Numbered from the stretch's first letter, positions 1-56,199 are shown. The stretch: 64,000 nt of DNA from Apostichopus japonicus (GCF_037975245.1 NC_092581.1:20732303-20796302); one strand, 5' to 3'. Program-made: numbers and translations. The notes: generated by a model from the letters alone, not told the origin.

Positions 1-615
1 CCCTAACCACCCCATTGTCAGCCCTCACCCTCTCCCACACACTCCATATATGATATTCCAACTTAGCTTTCTGTATATGCATGTATGACTAACGTTATAT
101 ACAGTACTCTCAACTTCATATGTTAGACTGTTTGATCAATCCATAAAAACTTCACTGTTTGAGAAGTTCTGATCATGCAGAGTTACAAACTAACTCGATT
201 AGGGTGTAAAGGTCTCTTTTATGAGCAATTTATTCAATATAGAATTATGTAAACTTAACTGAAGAGGAAGACGATTTTATACTGCGTTATTTCGATAGGA
301 CCTGATGATCGTCAAGAGGGGTGTGACATAACTTCTACAAAAATCACAAAGACATGAGGAGTATAAAGGTGAACTAATGACGACAGCATTGGAAACTTTT
401 TGTTATCTTATACTGCAAATTAAGACATGACATCACTTCTAAGAGAGCGAGGTTTGGTAATCTAGCTGTCTTTCATAAAACCTGAACTCACGTTCTTGAA
501 ACATCAATCGATCTGTACCACCTTCAAATTTATCGAATTAAAACCTTAACGTATATTTCAAGAGAGTGAGAGAGAGACGTGGAGGTGGAGAGCTATACAT
601 AGGTTTAAAGGAACC
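1..615. other. Upstream flank of gene 1
   Basis: AT-rich sequence with no coding exon that I can support. The last 50 bases before the ATG include a purine-rich GAGA run (about 563-576). No convincing TATA box or initiator could be fixed by eye. Further 5' UTR exons upstream cannot be excluded. Confidence 0.5.
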
Positions 616-35595
<34,980 letters not shown>

Positions 35596-35639
35596 AGCTT
35601 CTGTATCAAAAGATAAGGAGTGACTGCAATAAGCAACAG

Positions 35640-36910
35640 TTATTTGACATATTTGTCAATATCATGGCTGATAAAGGCCTTCCTTCATATTTGTCAATAT
35701 CATCGCTGATAAAGGCCTTCCTTCATATTTGATAATATCATCGCTGATAAAGGCCTTCCTTCATATTTGATAACATCATGGCTGATAAAGGCCTTCCTTT
35801 ATATTTGATAATATCATAGCTGATAAAGGCCTTCCTTCATATTTGATAACATCATGGCTGATAAAGGCCTTCCTTTATATTTGATAATATCATGGCTGAT
35901 AAAGGCCTTCCTTCATATTTGATAATATCATGGCTGATAAAGGCCTTCCTTCTTATTTGATAATATCATGGCTGATAAAGGCCTTCCTTCATATTTGATA
36001 ATATCATGGCTGATAAAGGCCTTCCTTCATATTTGATAACATCATGGCTGATAAAGGCCTTCCTTTATATTTGATAATATCATGGCTGATAAAGGCCCTC
36101 CTTCATATTTGATAACATCATGGCTGATAAAGGCCTTCCTTCATATTTGATAACATCATGGCTGATAAAGGCCTTCCTTCATATTTGATAACATCATGGC
36201 TGATAAAGGCCTTCCTTTATATTTGATAATATCATGGCTGATAAAGGCCCTCCTTCATATTTGATAATATCATAGCTGATAAAGGCCTTCCTTCATATTT
36301 GATAATATCATGGCTGATAAAGGCCTTCCTTCATATTTGATAACATCATCGCTGATAAAGGCCTTCCTTTATATTTGATAATATCATGGCTGATAAAGGC
36401 CCTCCTTCATATTTGATAATATCATAGCTGATAAAGGCCTTCCTTCATATTTGATAATATCATCGCTGATAAAGGCCTTCCTTCATATTTGATAATATCA
36501 TCGCTGATAAAGGCCTTCCTTCATATTTGATAATATCATGGCTGATAAAGGCCTTCCTTCATATTTGATAATATCATAGCTGATAAAGGCCTTCCTTCGT
36601 ATTTGATAATATCATGGCTGATAAAGGCCTTCCTTCATATTTGATAATATCATGGCTGATAAAGGCCTTCCTTCATATTTGATAATATCATGGCTGATAA
36701 AGGCCTTCCTTCATATTTGATAATATCATGGCTGATAAAGGCCCTCCTTCATATTTGATAATATCATGGCTGATAAAGGCCTTCCTTCATATTTGATAAT
36801 ATTATGGCTGATAAAGGCCTTCCTTCATATTTGGTAATATCTTCGCTGATAAAGGCCTCCCTTCATATTTGATAAGTCCATGGCTGATAAAGCCCTTCCT
36901 TATTTGATAA
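35640..36910. repeat. 38 bp minisatellite, about 33 units
   Basis: Units 'gataatatcatggctgata' + 'aaggccttccttcatattt', 38 bases in all, with variants at a few fixed positions. Starts about 45 bases after the stop codon. Only two to three units are present at 56200-56275. Confidence 0.92.
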
Positions 36911-37206
36911 TTCTTCACTTGCGTTTAAAGCTGGTATGCACAGAACAGAAAAGTTTTGGTAATGAAAAGCTAGCTTTTATACTGTTTTAAAACATTTTCT
37001 AATTGCTTCACAGGGGTTTCATTGAGCAGGTGAAATATTATCTGTTACAGTAGTCTCTTGCAACTAGTCATTTTTCCATCGATAATGCCTCCGAGATTAG
37101 CTTTGTAGTACTTTTATTTCAATTTATAATTTCAATTCCAATAGCTATTTGCAATGCCTCCACATTTATCCATATACGTAATGCATACGTAGTTCGGAAA
37201 TGAAGT

Positions 37207-37220
37207 AATAAAGTAATAAA
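37207..37220 (+). terminator. Candidate poly(A) signals of gene 1
   Basis: Two AATAAA hexamers in quick succession about 1.6 kb after the stop codon. Without cDNA this is only a candidate; the minisatellite would then lie in the 3' UTR. Confidence 0.3.
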
Positions 37221-38734
37221 ATCATTTTCAGTCAAGTATATTTGATATAAAGTATTCATTTCAATGGCCAATCCTGTTAGTCACAAGTAAAATTTGTATT
37301 GACAATTATACGCATGTGAGCCAATAGATGAGATGGAAAAAAGCACAGCGATGTTAAATGTTCTGTTTGAAGGCAATGATATGTTTTCCGTGTTCGTCAA
37401 GTATTTTTTCAGAAGATATTACTCCTTAAGAACAATACAGTGTCTATTTCTGATTATATATGGGTAATGTCAAGGTGGCTGCTGTCAAAATCTTGAAATT
37501 TCTAAACAACTGATATAAGCATTGCCCTGCAAAATTTAGGTGTGGTTTATTGCAATGTGATGCTCTTCTTATAGGTTTGCTGAAATATGAGCGATACTTT
37601 CACCTTCAGTAAGTATATTAAGTAAGTCAGTCATTGCATTAAGCATAGTGTATACCTACAAGGTAGAGATACCATTGTGTTTTCAATTGGTTTGTTTCTA
37701 TTTGTACATTTGGGTACATATAGTATCAGTCTGAATCGAGTATTAGTTTACCTTTTTTTTTTATTCTGTTTATTGATCAAACCATCCAGGTAAGTTTATA
37801 CATAAGATAAATTGAGATAGGACTTATAAATATATACCTTGCGAAATTGTCTTACAAATAAAGGGAAGAAAATTAACAGTATCTTAAAGCAACTTGTTAG
37901 GTTAATCATAGGTGAAATCAAAAATATTCTCGCACGCAGAGAAATCCTCTTTCAAATCTAAGTAATTAATGCGCCCGCTTTGTATTCTATATCAGTCTCA
38001 TAAAAGATGCAAAACTCAACATGAAGGATGAATTAAAATTCATTATTAGGCACAATGTAATGTAATTTGCAATGAAATAAGTAGAACTTAATATGTAAAA
38101 TAAAATAAAATTGTAAGGATGGCAAAGGGAAAAAAAATCTTGCTCTGAAAATACAAAATATTAGTTGACCTATCGTCAGTCTGCCTGTAACTTTGAACTA
38201 CTTGCCATCTTTCAACAAAGCATGAAATAAACTGTAGCTTATGTGTTCATACGACAAAACAAAATTAAAATCATGTGACAAAACATATAAATATTTTATA
38301 TCTTGATTTTTTACTTGAGTTAACTTTGTTCAAATGTTTGAAAAGTCTTCAAGAGAACCGAAGAGGACAAGATACTTCGCAAGTGCAAAACACAATATTC
38401 TTGGTATGTTGACTTAGTTTTACTTGTCTATTACATGCTATTTCATTAACATTGCTTGGAGGAGGGGAAAATGCGCACTTATTTCCTGAAAAGTCGAGAT
38501 TTTGCAATAACAACACAATCCACTGATTCAATGTATTCGCAATCAGTGATATTTTTTATACCTTATTAATAAACTCACGCAATGGTTTTCGGGGCTGTGA
38601 CGTTTTTACACAATACTACACGGGTTAACTTCGGATCCAAAGGAATAACTAAGGATGCCAATGACATCCTCTAGCAAAGCTCTTTGAGCGTTAACGTCTG
38701 TGAGCTATATATATATATATATATATATTTTTTT

Positions 38735-38766
<32 letters not shown>

Positions 38767-38776
38767 CATACCATTT

Positions 38777-38825
38777 TTAGGTACGTGTTCCTCATCACAG
38801 TCATCACAGTCATCACAGTACAAAC
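38777..38825 (+). pseudogene. Truncated relic of LDLa exon 21
   Basis: Starts like 19881 (ttttaggtacgtgttcctc), but after 'tcatcacag' repeated three times it jumps to sequence that lies in the following intron in gene 1. Almost the whole LDLa is deleted. Confidence 0.75.
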
Positions 38826-39399
38826 TGGATTATTTCATTTGGCAATGGTTTTGTCATAAAATGGAGCATTCATTGCCTCTCACGCATGCACAACAAGCAC
38901 AACCTAAACGAAAGACTTTAACTCAAGAAAAACAATCTAAACTAAATGTTGTACTTTCGAGGGAAGTAAAACATTATTAAGATAACAAATACACAACTAT
39001 GTATGAGATAATTCCTAAAGAAAGTAATCTGTCACATATTTTTACGGAAGCAACTCTGATGTAAAACGTACACATGACTTATATGACTGTAGAAAAGCAT
39101 TGAAAACAACAAAAATATTCTGTAATGCCAGTTGAACATGAATAGAATTATAGGTAGGCTATTGTCGGGCCTTATACGTTGAATGGATTGAATTATATAA
39201 ATGCGAGATGCTAAGATAGGTGTACTGTATCTAAAACTGTTAGCTAAATCATAGAACATTTACACAAACGATCAAAACATACTGAGGGAAAACAAACAGG
39301 AATGTTAAATTCTTATTTATTGGAATTAATATTACTTGAGATAAGTTCCAAACGAACCAGACTTAAATAAATTTCTCTTTTAACATGATTGTGTCTTGA

Positions 39400-39457
39400 C
39401 TTTTTTATGATGGCTACGGATACTTTAATTATGGAGAAGGTGACGAATGGTGCTATG
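39400..39457 (+). pseudogene. LDLa exon relic, copy 3
   Basis: Resembles the relic at 29885, but the frame is shifted before 'tgatggctacgga'; no usable coding sequence. Confidence 0.65.
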
Positions 39458-42006
39458 GTATGTTATATGGTAATTGCTTATTAACGATATTTTAAGTATA
39501 AGTAATGCTTATGAAGACTATGCAGAGAATCACTTAAAGGTCATCAGTTTCGGCACGTAATATGCTAGAAAGCCATCCCTATCTACAATTAAATAAAGAT
39601 TTTAATACCCCCCACAAAATACTATTCCTCACTGAAGTGCAACTGCTAGAAAGTCATCCCTATCTACAATTAAACAAAGATTTTAATACCACCCACAAAG
39701 TATTATTCCTCACTGAAAAGTTAAATAATGGTCACCCAAGCTACAACTTTAACAAACATTTAAATACCCTCCACAAAGTAGTATTGCTCACTGAAACATT
39801 TTTGTCTAACATAACACTCCTCGTAGTGTGTACGTAATCTGAAGGCAGAATTACCAGGAACTCCTTTTGCAAATTTTAGCATTCTTAACTTTGAGGCCAA
39901 TGCTGGTGACATAAAAATAGCGTAATGTCTGGTGTACATGAACAGATGTAATGATGATGGGGCGTCAGCACAAGGCCGATGAAAGAGCAACACCGGGTCC
40001 TATACGATTGATTGGAGTCCGTAAGTGTAAATCTCATGCGAGATGTCAATAGAAGTTGCCAACAAATTTGAGTAATGAAGTTAAATATTTCCACGTGATC
40101 ATTATTTTCTTGCTTTTGTAGTATTAAATGCTTAGAAATGCTAGGCAGAACTGTTAACTTACACAAATAGCAAAATGGTACTTTGGACCAACCGGTGCAC
40201 TTTTTACCTATGAAAAGGGACCACGTATAGAAGCCTGGGGCACGTGCTCCCGACTGACCCCCCCCCCTGACCAAACTAGAGCAGCGTAAAGGACCGCGCA
40301 AAAGGTATACATGCATTAATCTATGGTAAAATGAAAATGCAATGTATTTATAAGCTCATTTTTCCATTTATTCTAAATGAACCATTCAATATAGAGTGCT
40401 TGACTTAAGAGGGTGTACCTGAGCAAGCAACAAAGGCAGCACACTGAACAAATATCGCAGCCCTATCAAGAACAATGTTTCTTTAAACGTACAGTGTGAA
40501 AACTGGCATAGCAGGGACTGTGGTACAGTATTTTTCGCACAGAGCAAATAAAAATTCAAATATAACTGTTTGCATACACTTTCCACTTCAGTTACTTTTC
40601 TGAGGCCCGCCCAATCACGTATAATGGTTTAAGAAATTGCTTTGGTTTTACTGTTCGCCACGATGTTGGTTGCTTTTCACTGTGTTGATTTCCAGTCAAA
40701 ACTTTGTTAAGTTCAATAAGATGCAGTTTGGTGGCCGTGTAATAGCATCCACAGTCTTACTGTACAAAACTAGATTACTCAAGGACTCTAGGTGAGTTTA
40801 ATATTGACATGAAATGAATCTATAGCCTCTAATTAATATCCGCAGGAACATTGAAGTAATTCCTTGCATAAGCTAGTGTATGATTTAATGTGTGGATATA
40901 GGTTCCGCAATGCGCGAGGTATACGTTAGGTGTTACAATGTGCACCGTTCACTAGTTCCTGATATGTTTTCTTGTTGCATTGTTGGTTAGGTTCGATATG
41001 ATACATAAACATTTAATTTACATGCTAGGCTATACAGTTTGGTAGATTGCACTGGTGAGGCTGATGTGTGTGATTTAATGTGTGGATATAGGTTCCACAA
41101 TGTGCGAGGTACACGTTAGGTGTTACAATGTGCATCGTTCACTAGTTCCTGGTATGCTTTCATGTTGTATTGTTGGATAGGTCCGATATGATACATAAAC
41201 ATTGAATTTACATGCTAGGCTAAGAATGTACATTTTGGTAGATTGCCCTAGTGAGGCTTATGTAGTAGGCATATAGGCAAGCTGGCTTGGCCAATATTGT
41301 TATAGAAAGAATACTAGGCATATTTATACTGCTTAAACAATAGAAAATGATTGTGGCATTGTATTGTTAAAGGTCAATATTCTCAATGAGAAAGTGGTTG
41401 CTTTGGTAACCAGTCTTATAGCCATAGTTGTTCAGTTCCACATGTATTTTTTTTGGGGGGGGGGTGGGCGGTGGAAGTTCTTTTCACTGTTTTTAAATTG
41501 TTTATATTAAAGAAGGAGTACAGATTACAAGTAACGAGCAATATCGAACTGTGAAGGTGTAGTTCAGACTACCACTACAGAATTGTATTATCATTTGAGT
41601 TGTTGTTTAACCTTATGCATGTTTAACCTCCAGAAGACCCTAGAAACTGTATCCAGCCTACACGAGATTATCAGTGTTACCCACACTGCATACAGTGACC
41701 AGACTACCCGAGATTATCCGTGTTATCCACACTTCATACAGTGACCAGACTACCCGAGGTTATCATCCTGCCTGAGTCTACGTGAATACTGAATTGGGAT
41801 CTACAGCACTAGAACTTAGTGTTCCAGTGTAAAAGTTTTGCGCCATAGGGATATCCTTTTTATTTATGTATTGAGTATATGGAGAAACCGGTATCTCTTG
41901 CACGTGTACGTTGTAAGAGTCACGTTTGACGGTTTGTTAGACTTCTCTAACAGAAAATGCAGAGAAAAAACCTTCATATATATATTTGTTTTTGTTCGTG
42001 TTTTCT

Positions 42007-42047
<41 letters not shown>

Positions 42048-42221
42048 GGCTATATATATATAGGCTATATATATATATATACCTATATATATAGGCTATA
42101 TATATAGGCTATATATATAGGCTATATATATAGGCTATATATATATATATATTTATATATATACGCTTACAGTGAAATTACGATCTTCCTTACCGGTTTC
42201 GAACCTCTGGACATACAATCA

Positions 42222-42300
42222 GCGTCCATAGCCTAGTGGTTAGGGTGTCCGCGTACAGAGCGGAAGGCCCGTGGTTTGAATCCCGGTGGAGGCTGAAAGT
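42222..42300 (+). mobile_element. tRNA-like SINE head, copy 1
   Basis: 'tagcctagtggttagg' (A box) and 'ggtttgaatccc' (B box) flank a perfect 5 bp anticodon-type stem (tccgc/gcgga). The acceptor arm pairs at six of seven positions but the T stem has mismatches, so it is a SINE or pseudo-tRNA rather than a sure tRNA gene. Confidence 0.65.
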
Positions 42301-42591
42301 TTTTTCACTGTTCTTGATTTTCCAACTCATTACGATTTTCATTTATATATATTCATTTGCCTTTGTCGTTTACCTCCATTGCATTAACATAAAGTCTGTT
42401 TAAAGTATCTCTTTCGAGATCCGGCTTTAGGAATCACAAATAATTTCGAGTTGGTCAGCATCATGTTTGATCTCTAGAGTTAGGCAAAACATGTCACCAA
42501 AAACAGAACTAGTATTGTTCGATACAGGTGACAAACGCTTACAGTGGAATTACGATCTTCCTTACCGGTTTCGAACCTCTGGACATACAAT

Positions 42592-42670
42592 CAGCGTCCA
42601 TAGCCTAGTGGTTAGGGTGTCCGCGTACAGAGCGGAAGTCCCGTGGTTCGAATCCCGGTGGAGGCTGAAG
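42592..42670 (+). mobile_element. tRNA-like SINE head, copy 2
   Basis: Tandem twin of copy 1 with a canonical B box (ggttcgaatccc). The surrounding ~180 bases ('cgcttacagtg' to 'acgattttcat') are also duplicated. Confidence 0.65.
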
Positions 42671-44139
42671 TTTTTTTCACTGTTCTTGATTTTCCAACTC
42701 ATTACGATTTTCATGTATATATATATATATATAGATATATATATATATATATAATAGATTTAAATATATGCATGTATATAATGTATGGCCGTGAGCAACA
42801 TTCTGAATCTTTTCAGTATCGATATATCACAGTCTTAACAGTTATCATCCATTGATCTTTGAAGAATGCTTAGCGGTTATTTTTCTTCTTTATTACAATC
42901 CCTTTCCTTTCAGAAAAAACTGAACAAATATCGCAGCCCTATAAAGTACAATGTTTCTTTAAACGCCCAGTTCGAAAGCTTGCATAGCAGGGACTGTGGT
43001 ACAGTATTTTAAGCACAGAGTAAATATAAAATTCAAGTATAACTGTTTGCATATACACTTTCCACTTCAGTGACTTTTCTGAAGCCTGCCCAATCAAGTA
43101 TAATGGTTTAAAAAATTGCTTTTGTTTACTGTGCGTCACGAGGTTGGTTTCTATTCACTGTGTTGATTATAATCTGGTATACCAGTCAAAACTTTGCTAA
43201 GTTCATTTGCAGGCAAGATGCAGTTTGTTGGCGGTGTAATAGCATCCAGGAGTCTTACTGTACAAACTAGATAACTAAATGACTCTAGGTGAGTTTAATG
43301 TTGACATGTAATGAATCTTTAGCCAGGAACATTGAAATAACTCCCTGCATAAGCTAGTGTTTGATTTAATGCGTGGATATAGGTTCCGCAATGTGCGAGG
43401 TACACGTTAGGTGTTACAATGTGCATCGTTCACTAGTTCCTGATATGCTTTCATGTTGCATATTGCTGGTTAGGTCCGATATGATACATTAACATTTAAT
43501 TTACATGCTAGGCTAGGAATGTACATTTAGGTAGATTGCCCTAGTGAGGCTTATGTAGTAGGCCTATATGCTAGCTGGCTTGGTCAATATTGTTATAAGC
43601 CTATGTGGTTCAAGCTGTATACTATGTGCATTTGTGATGAATTAAAATGAGCCAGTCTCGTTCTCAGGATAGCTGCATTATTATGTTCCTATATCCTATC
43701 GTAGGATATGAGCCACCAACTATGATTTATTCTTGTTATATCCTGAAGTGATGTTGTTTGTTGTTAGTGATTCGGTTTATAAACAGAAAGAGTATTCAGA
43801 GTATTTATACTGCTTAAACAATAACAAAGTATTGTTGCATTGTATTGTTAAAGGTCAATATTCTCAATGAGAAAGTGGTTGCTTTGGTAACCAGGTCTTA
43901 TAGCCATAATTGTTCAGTTCCACATGTTTTTTTTTTTTTTTTTTTTGGGGGGGGGGGGTGGGCGGTGGAAGTTCTTTTCACTGCTTTCAAATTGTTTATA
44001 TTAAAGAAGGAGTACAGATTACAAGTAACGAGCAATATCGAACTGTGAAGGTGTAGTTCAGACTACCGCTACAGAATTGTATTATCATTTGAGTTGTTGT
44101 TTAACCTTATGAATGTTTAACCTCCAGACGACCCTGCAA

Positions 44140-44400
44140 ACTGTATCCAGCCTACACGAGATTATCCTTGTAATCCACACTGCATACAGTGACCAGACTA
44201 CCCGAGATTATCCGTGTTATCCACACTACATACAGTGACCAGACTACCGAGATTATCCGTGTTATCCACACTGCATACAGTAACCAGACTACCAAAGATT
44301 ACCCGTGTTATCCACACTATATACAGTGACCGGACTACACGAGATTATCCGTGTTATCCACACTGCATACAGTGACCAGACCACCCGAGGTTATCATCCT
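44140..44400. repeat. 46 bp minisatellite, about 5 units
   Basis: Units 'gtgaccagactacccgagat' + 'tatccgtgttatccacactgcataca'. The paralogous copy near 41640-41760 has about two. Confidence 0.85.
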
Positions 44401-44636
44401 GCCTGAGTCTACGTGAATATTGAATTGGGATCTACTGCACTAGAACTTAGTGTTCCAGTGTAAAAGTTTTGCGCCATAGGGATATCCTTTTATTTATGTA
44501 TTGAGTATATGGAGAAACCGGTATCTCTTGCACGTGTATGTTGTAAAAGTCACGTTTGAAGATTTGTTAGACTTCTCTTACAGAAAATGCAGAGAAAAAA
44601 CCTTCATATATATTTGTTTTTGTTCGTGTTTTCTGT

Positions 44637-44674
<38 letters not shown>

Positions 44675-44939
44675 CCATATATATATATATATCAATGTCG
44701 AAATCATTTTATATGTCTATTTGAAACAACAATTAAAATAAAATTTGTTTAAATGGTTTTATTACATTATTTCACAATATCAATTGTTTGATGTTTTCTC
44801 ATATTGACATTTCCCTCATTATTATATTGATGCAATTGTGGCATGTTCTTTTTGAGATAGTCATAATGATCGGTTGACACATTGAATTTCAAATTATTTA
44901 CTACCATTCTTCGTTATTTAACTTTTATTTGTTTTACAG

Positions 44940-45135
44940 GTGCCAAGGATGAAATGAAATCTATATTACCTCCCCAATTATCCATCCTTCTATCCAAATA
45001 ACCATCGAATAAAGATAATTTTCTCAGCTTCTGAAAACTTAACACTCCTGATGAGTTTAAATTTTATCAAAGTTGAGCGTGAATATGAATTTGTCTATGT
45101 TGGAGATGGTGATGAACCTTTGGCGACATTTATAA
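44940..45135 (+). pseudogene. CUB half-exon relic, copy 3
   Basis: After an intact acceptor (ttacag) an early deletion removes DEIFV to SP. It continues NYPSFYPNNHR and IIFSASEN, then LLMSLNFIKVEREYEFVYVGDGDE, and ends at the same truncation point as the other relics. Directly upstream of region B. Confidence 0.78.
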
Positions 45136-45569
45136 TGTAATCTTAGAAACTGATAGAACGAGAAAAGTTAATTTATGAGCTCATTTATATAACAAAATGT
45201 GTCTTTTCGTAGTCGGATTAAGTAAAAATATGATATGTAGAGAATCCTTATGTATTCCTAATTATTGAATGAATTGTTTCCACACTTTAAATTTCATTTC
45301 GAAAAACTTGTGGTCTACATGACTAATGCTTTTGGTAAAATTGTTTTCAAGTTTGAATTCTTTTTCGATTCAGCAACTGATTGTTTTCAATCTTTCTAGT
45401 TTTGGAAACAGATTTTGATGTTAAAATGAACATAATAACATTGATACAAAAAACGTATTCGTTTGCGCGTTTGTTTCCAGCTATAAATTGGTCCTAACAA
45501 TTTCAGTTTTCACCGAGTTTATTATGCATGAGAATTATAGTTACAACAATAAATGTTCATTTCCCATAG

Positions 45570-53271
<7,702 letters not shown>

Positions 53272-54022
53272 AAACTGGTTAATTTCATTTAGGAATGGCT
53301 TGTCATGAAATGGGGCATTCACGCATAAGTGACTACTTGCTTCCTGCGTATTCTTGTGATCCAGATAGCATAATATAAAGTTGACCTCTCACGCATGCAC
53401 AACAAGCACAACCTAAACGAGAGATTTTAAATCAAATCTAAACTAAATGTTGTACTTTCGAGGGAAATAAAACATTATTAAGATATCAAATATACAACTA
53501 TGTATGAGATAATTTCTGTGAAAGTAATCTGTCACATATGTTTTAATGGGTAAAGGTAAGTTGGCCTGAGGTTTCGATCCTAGCAGGATCTTCTTCAAAG
53601 GCTAAATGACAAGTAACCGTAACAGAAGGGACAAAAACACACACAGAATACAGACAGGTTAATGAGCATAGTGAACACCATGAGATAGATGTAAAGGGAT
53701 TAGTAGACAAGGGATGGAGAGAAGAAAGAAAGAAACCAACAGGGGAAGAGCAGAGGTAGGAGATAAACAGTGGAGGGACAAAGAGAGGATTAAGGGAAGG
53801 GGGAAGGGAATCAACTGGAGAAGGACAAAGACAGAAATGTGTGGAGAAAAAAAGGTGGAAGAGAGCTATGAGAAGAGGAGTGAATGGGGGAACAAGGGGA
53901 GAAGGGAGCAGAAGAAAAGTTAGTCATGCCCTCCCTGAATGTTGAGTCCATGAGGTTGAATGGTGCAAACGAGTTGCATCGACAGCCTCTCTCTGCTGAA
54001 TCGTACTAGGTCAGGACGGCTA

Positions 54023-55620
54023 CACTCAAAACCCAAGTTAGTCAGTCACACTAACTTTAAGCTAGTCCAGATGGTGCCAGTCTTGACAAACCTAGTTAGT
54101 CTGATAACTAGCTTGATTAGTCTGGTGACTTATTTAACCTAGTTGCTTGACTAGCTAAATTAGTCTCATGACTAGGTTTTAATTAGTCCAGATGGTGTCA
54201 GTTTGGTGTCAAGCTGACTGGACTAATGTATGGATAGTCCAGCTGGTTCTGACTAGCTCAAACTAGTAAATGATATATAACCCTAACCTAGTCCAGCCAG
54301 CAAAAGAAACAATTGCATGTGGATCATGTCCATGAGGGAAAATATTGGGAATGGTTTTGATCTTTAATTCTGTTGATGCAAATTCTATTCAATAACAAGA
54401 TATTAGCAATAAAGATGCATTTTGAGAATTTTTAAACCATTTGTTGCATTTCAGTGACATTACAGAATAGCTGCCTTTACTGGACATATGATATTATGAT
54501 ATAAGAAAAGGGGTTAATTCTAAGATATTTTATGAAACAACTTTATTTGCCATACAATGCTGCTCATTTCCAAAACTAACAGAAGTGGATCAAACAAATG
54601 ATAAGAAACTGCTGTCTAGTCAAAGCAGCACAACGATCAAAACTTGAATATTGCAATTAAACTACCACAACACATCAAACAATCTTAGCACCCCAACAGT
54701 TCTTTAAAGGAATATTCCCGTGGATTTTTATTTAAGATATTTGATAGAAACTATTTTTAACATCAATCTTTTGAAAAACTACATTAATACCATTTCTCAT
54801 TCTTGAGTTATGTAATTTTTAAGTTTTAGCAAAGCTAAAATAAACATAGTCAACGGACATGGGTGATGCTGTCAGTAAGACTAATAAAACACTGCTTGTG
54901 TTTTTCTTTATGATTACATGAAGTCAATTTTCTCTACACCCTTAACTTTTAAAGAGCTGACATCAACCTTATGCAACCATTGATTGACCTTAACAACATA
55001 TGATTTTCTCAAGGTCAGAAAACCATGTTTTGTTTACATAAAACGCAATTAAATTATATAGGAAATACAAAAGAATTTAATGACCATTTGTCGCCATAAG
55101 GTACTACAATTGAAGGTCAGGTTTTACTCACTATGTTTAAGTTGTGAAAAAAAGTGAAATAACAAATACTATAACTTTTAATAAGAAAAAGGTATGGACA
55201 CAAGTATTTCTGTATTATCTCCGCTTAAATTTTCTACACAAAATAACATTTAAGCACCATTTTGATCATCACTTTGGGTCTTACATGAACTAATGCATAA
55301 AGAAATAACAACTTTGCCAAGATAGATAGAAGCATCTATCCAGTCATGTTAAACGTATGTAGTTTGTGGACAAGTGTCACCACTGCTCTTGGTGTTGGAG
55401 TATTGTCTTGAATGTTCAATATTTTTTTTTTGGCAAAACAGAAGGGCTTTAACCAAGGACCTGGGGTATGCCAAATTGAAAATATAAAATGATGACATCC
55501 ACATCGAAACAGCTCTAAAAACTCCTCAGTAGTGGCCACTACCGCACCATCCGCCATCAATTGGTACTGTCCAGTCCCATATATGGTTTGCATGTCAAGT
55601 TAAAGATATACAGCAGTAGA
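54023..55620. mobile_element. Possible relative of the TTAGTC transposon (left part)
   Basis: Begins CACTCAAAAC at 54023, close to the CACTGAAAAC end at 21601, followed by about 280 bases rich in TTAGTC, CTAGTC and GACTAG. A minus-strand 85-codon frame (55593-55336) with VVATTEEFLELF resembles a frame in the first element. I could not find the right end, so the extent is uncertain. Confidence 0.5.
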
Positions 55621-56199
55621 GGGCTGAAAAGTGAGAAAACAAAAACTGCATTGTTATGTGGTTCTAATGCATTTTATATACATTATCTCATATTGACTTA
55701 GAAATTTATTTCTATCAATACAAATGGCACAAACCTACCTTCAGCCAAATGATTTGCACCATACTTACTGTATCAAATTATCTTTGCCGAACACAATTGA
55801 ACTTTATCCACTGTCAATGACCAATCAATGTAACAAATTTGACATAATTCCACTTTTAACCATTTTTGAGATACTGTGTTTTAAAGAAGGGCATCTCAAG
55901 CAAATATAATTTCCTGATGTTATTGTACTAGATTCTGGAACTGAAAAAAAGTTTGTCACAGAATGAATCATGTTGAAATCTAAAGCTTAGCGAATTATGA
56001 AAATCTTCATATATATATATTTTTCTTCAAATATCTAGGACATTACAATTTGTTGTTTATGTATTCTCTTTATTGCTTTGGTTGTGGAATTGTTTCTAAT
56101 TTTTTGTAAAAACAAAGCTGAAAAACTAGCTTTCCTGGATGTATTTAATGTTCATAAAGATAAACTATAGAGGGAAAGATCACCGTCCTTCTAAGTTGA

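Larger units (their letters stand above)
35596..38700. other. 3' flank or 3' UTR of gene 1
   Basis: Begins with a 38 bp minisatellite (35640-36910), then unique sequence with two AATAAA hexamers (37207-37212 and 37215-37220) that are candidate poly(A) signals. From about 36890 to 38700 it is closely matched at 56215-58160. Confidence 0.65.
40400..44640. repeat. Tandem duplication, two ~1.6 kb copies with SINE-like sequence between
   Basis: 40440-41990 and 42910-44640 share long identical stretches, for example 'ggttccgcaatg' and the poly-T/poly-G run at 41449 and 43928. They end in matching TA blocks. The copies differ in a 46 bp minisatellite (two units near 41640-41760, about five at 44140-44400). 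Confidence 0.8.
38701..45569. other. Rearranged mosaic of gene 1 intron and exon relics
   Basis: (TA)n at 38706-38766, then a remnant of LDLa exon 21 (38777-38825), a segment like 20290-20830 with an LDLa relic, a segment like 30310-31170, a tandem duplication (about 40400-41990 and 42910-44640) separated by SINE-like copies, and a segment like 31550-32030 ending in a CUB relic. No intact exon until 45570. Confidence 0.7.

Noticed and set aside
35640-36910. CRISPR-like array
   Set aside because: Units are contiguous with no unique spacers, in a eukaryotic 3' flank; it is a minisatellite.
42222-42300. Functional tRNA gene
   Set aside because: T-stem mismatches and a second tandem copy with matching flanks favour a SINE or pseudo-tRNA.
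53714-53923. Lys/Glu/Arg-rich 69-codon frame
   Set aside because: Comes from a purine-rich, low-complexity tract next to Penelope-like sequence.
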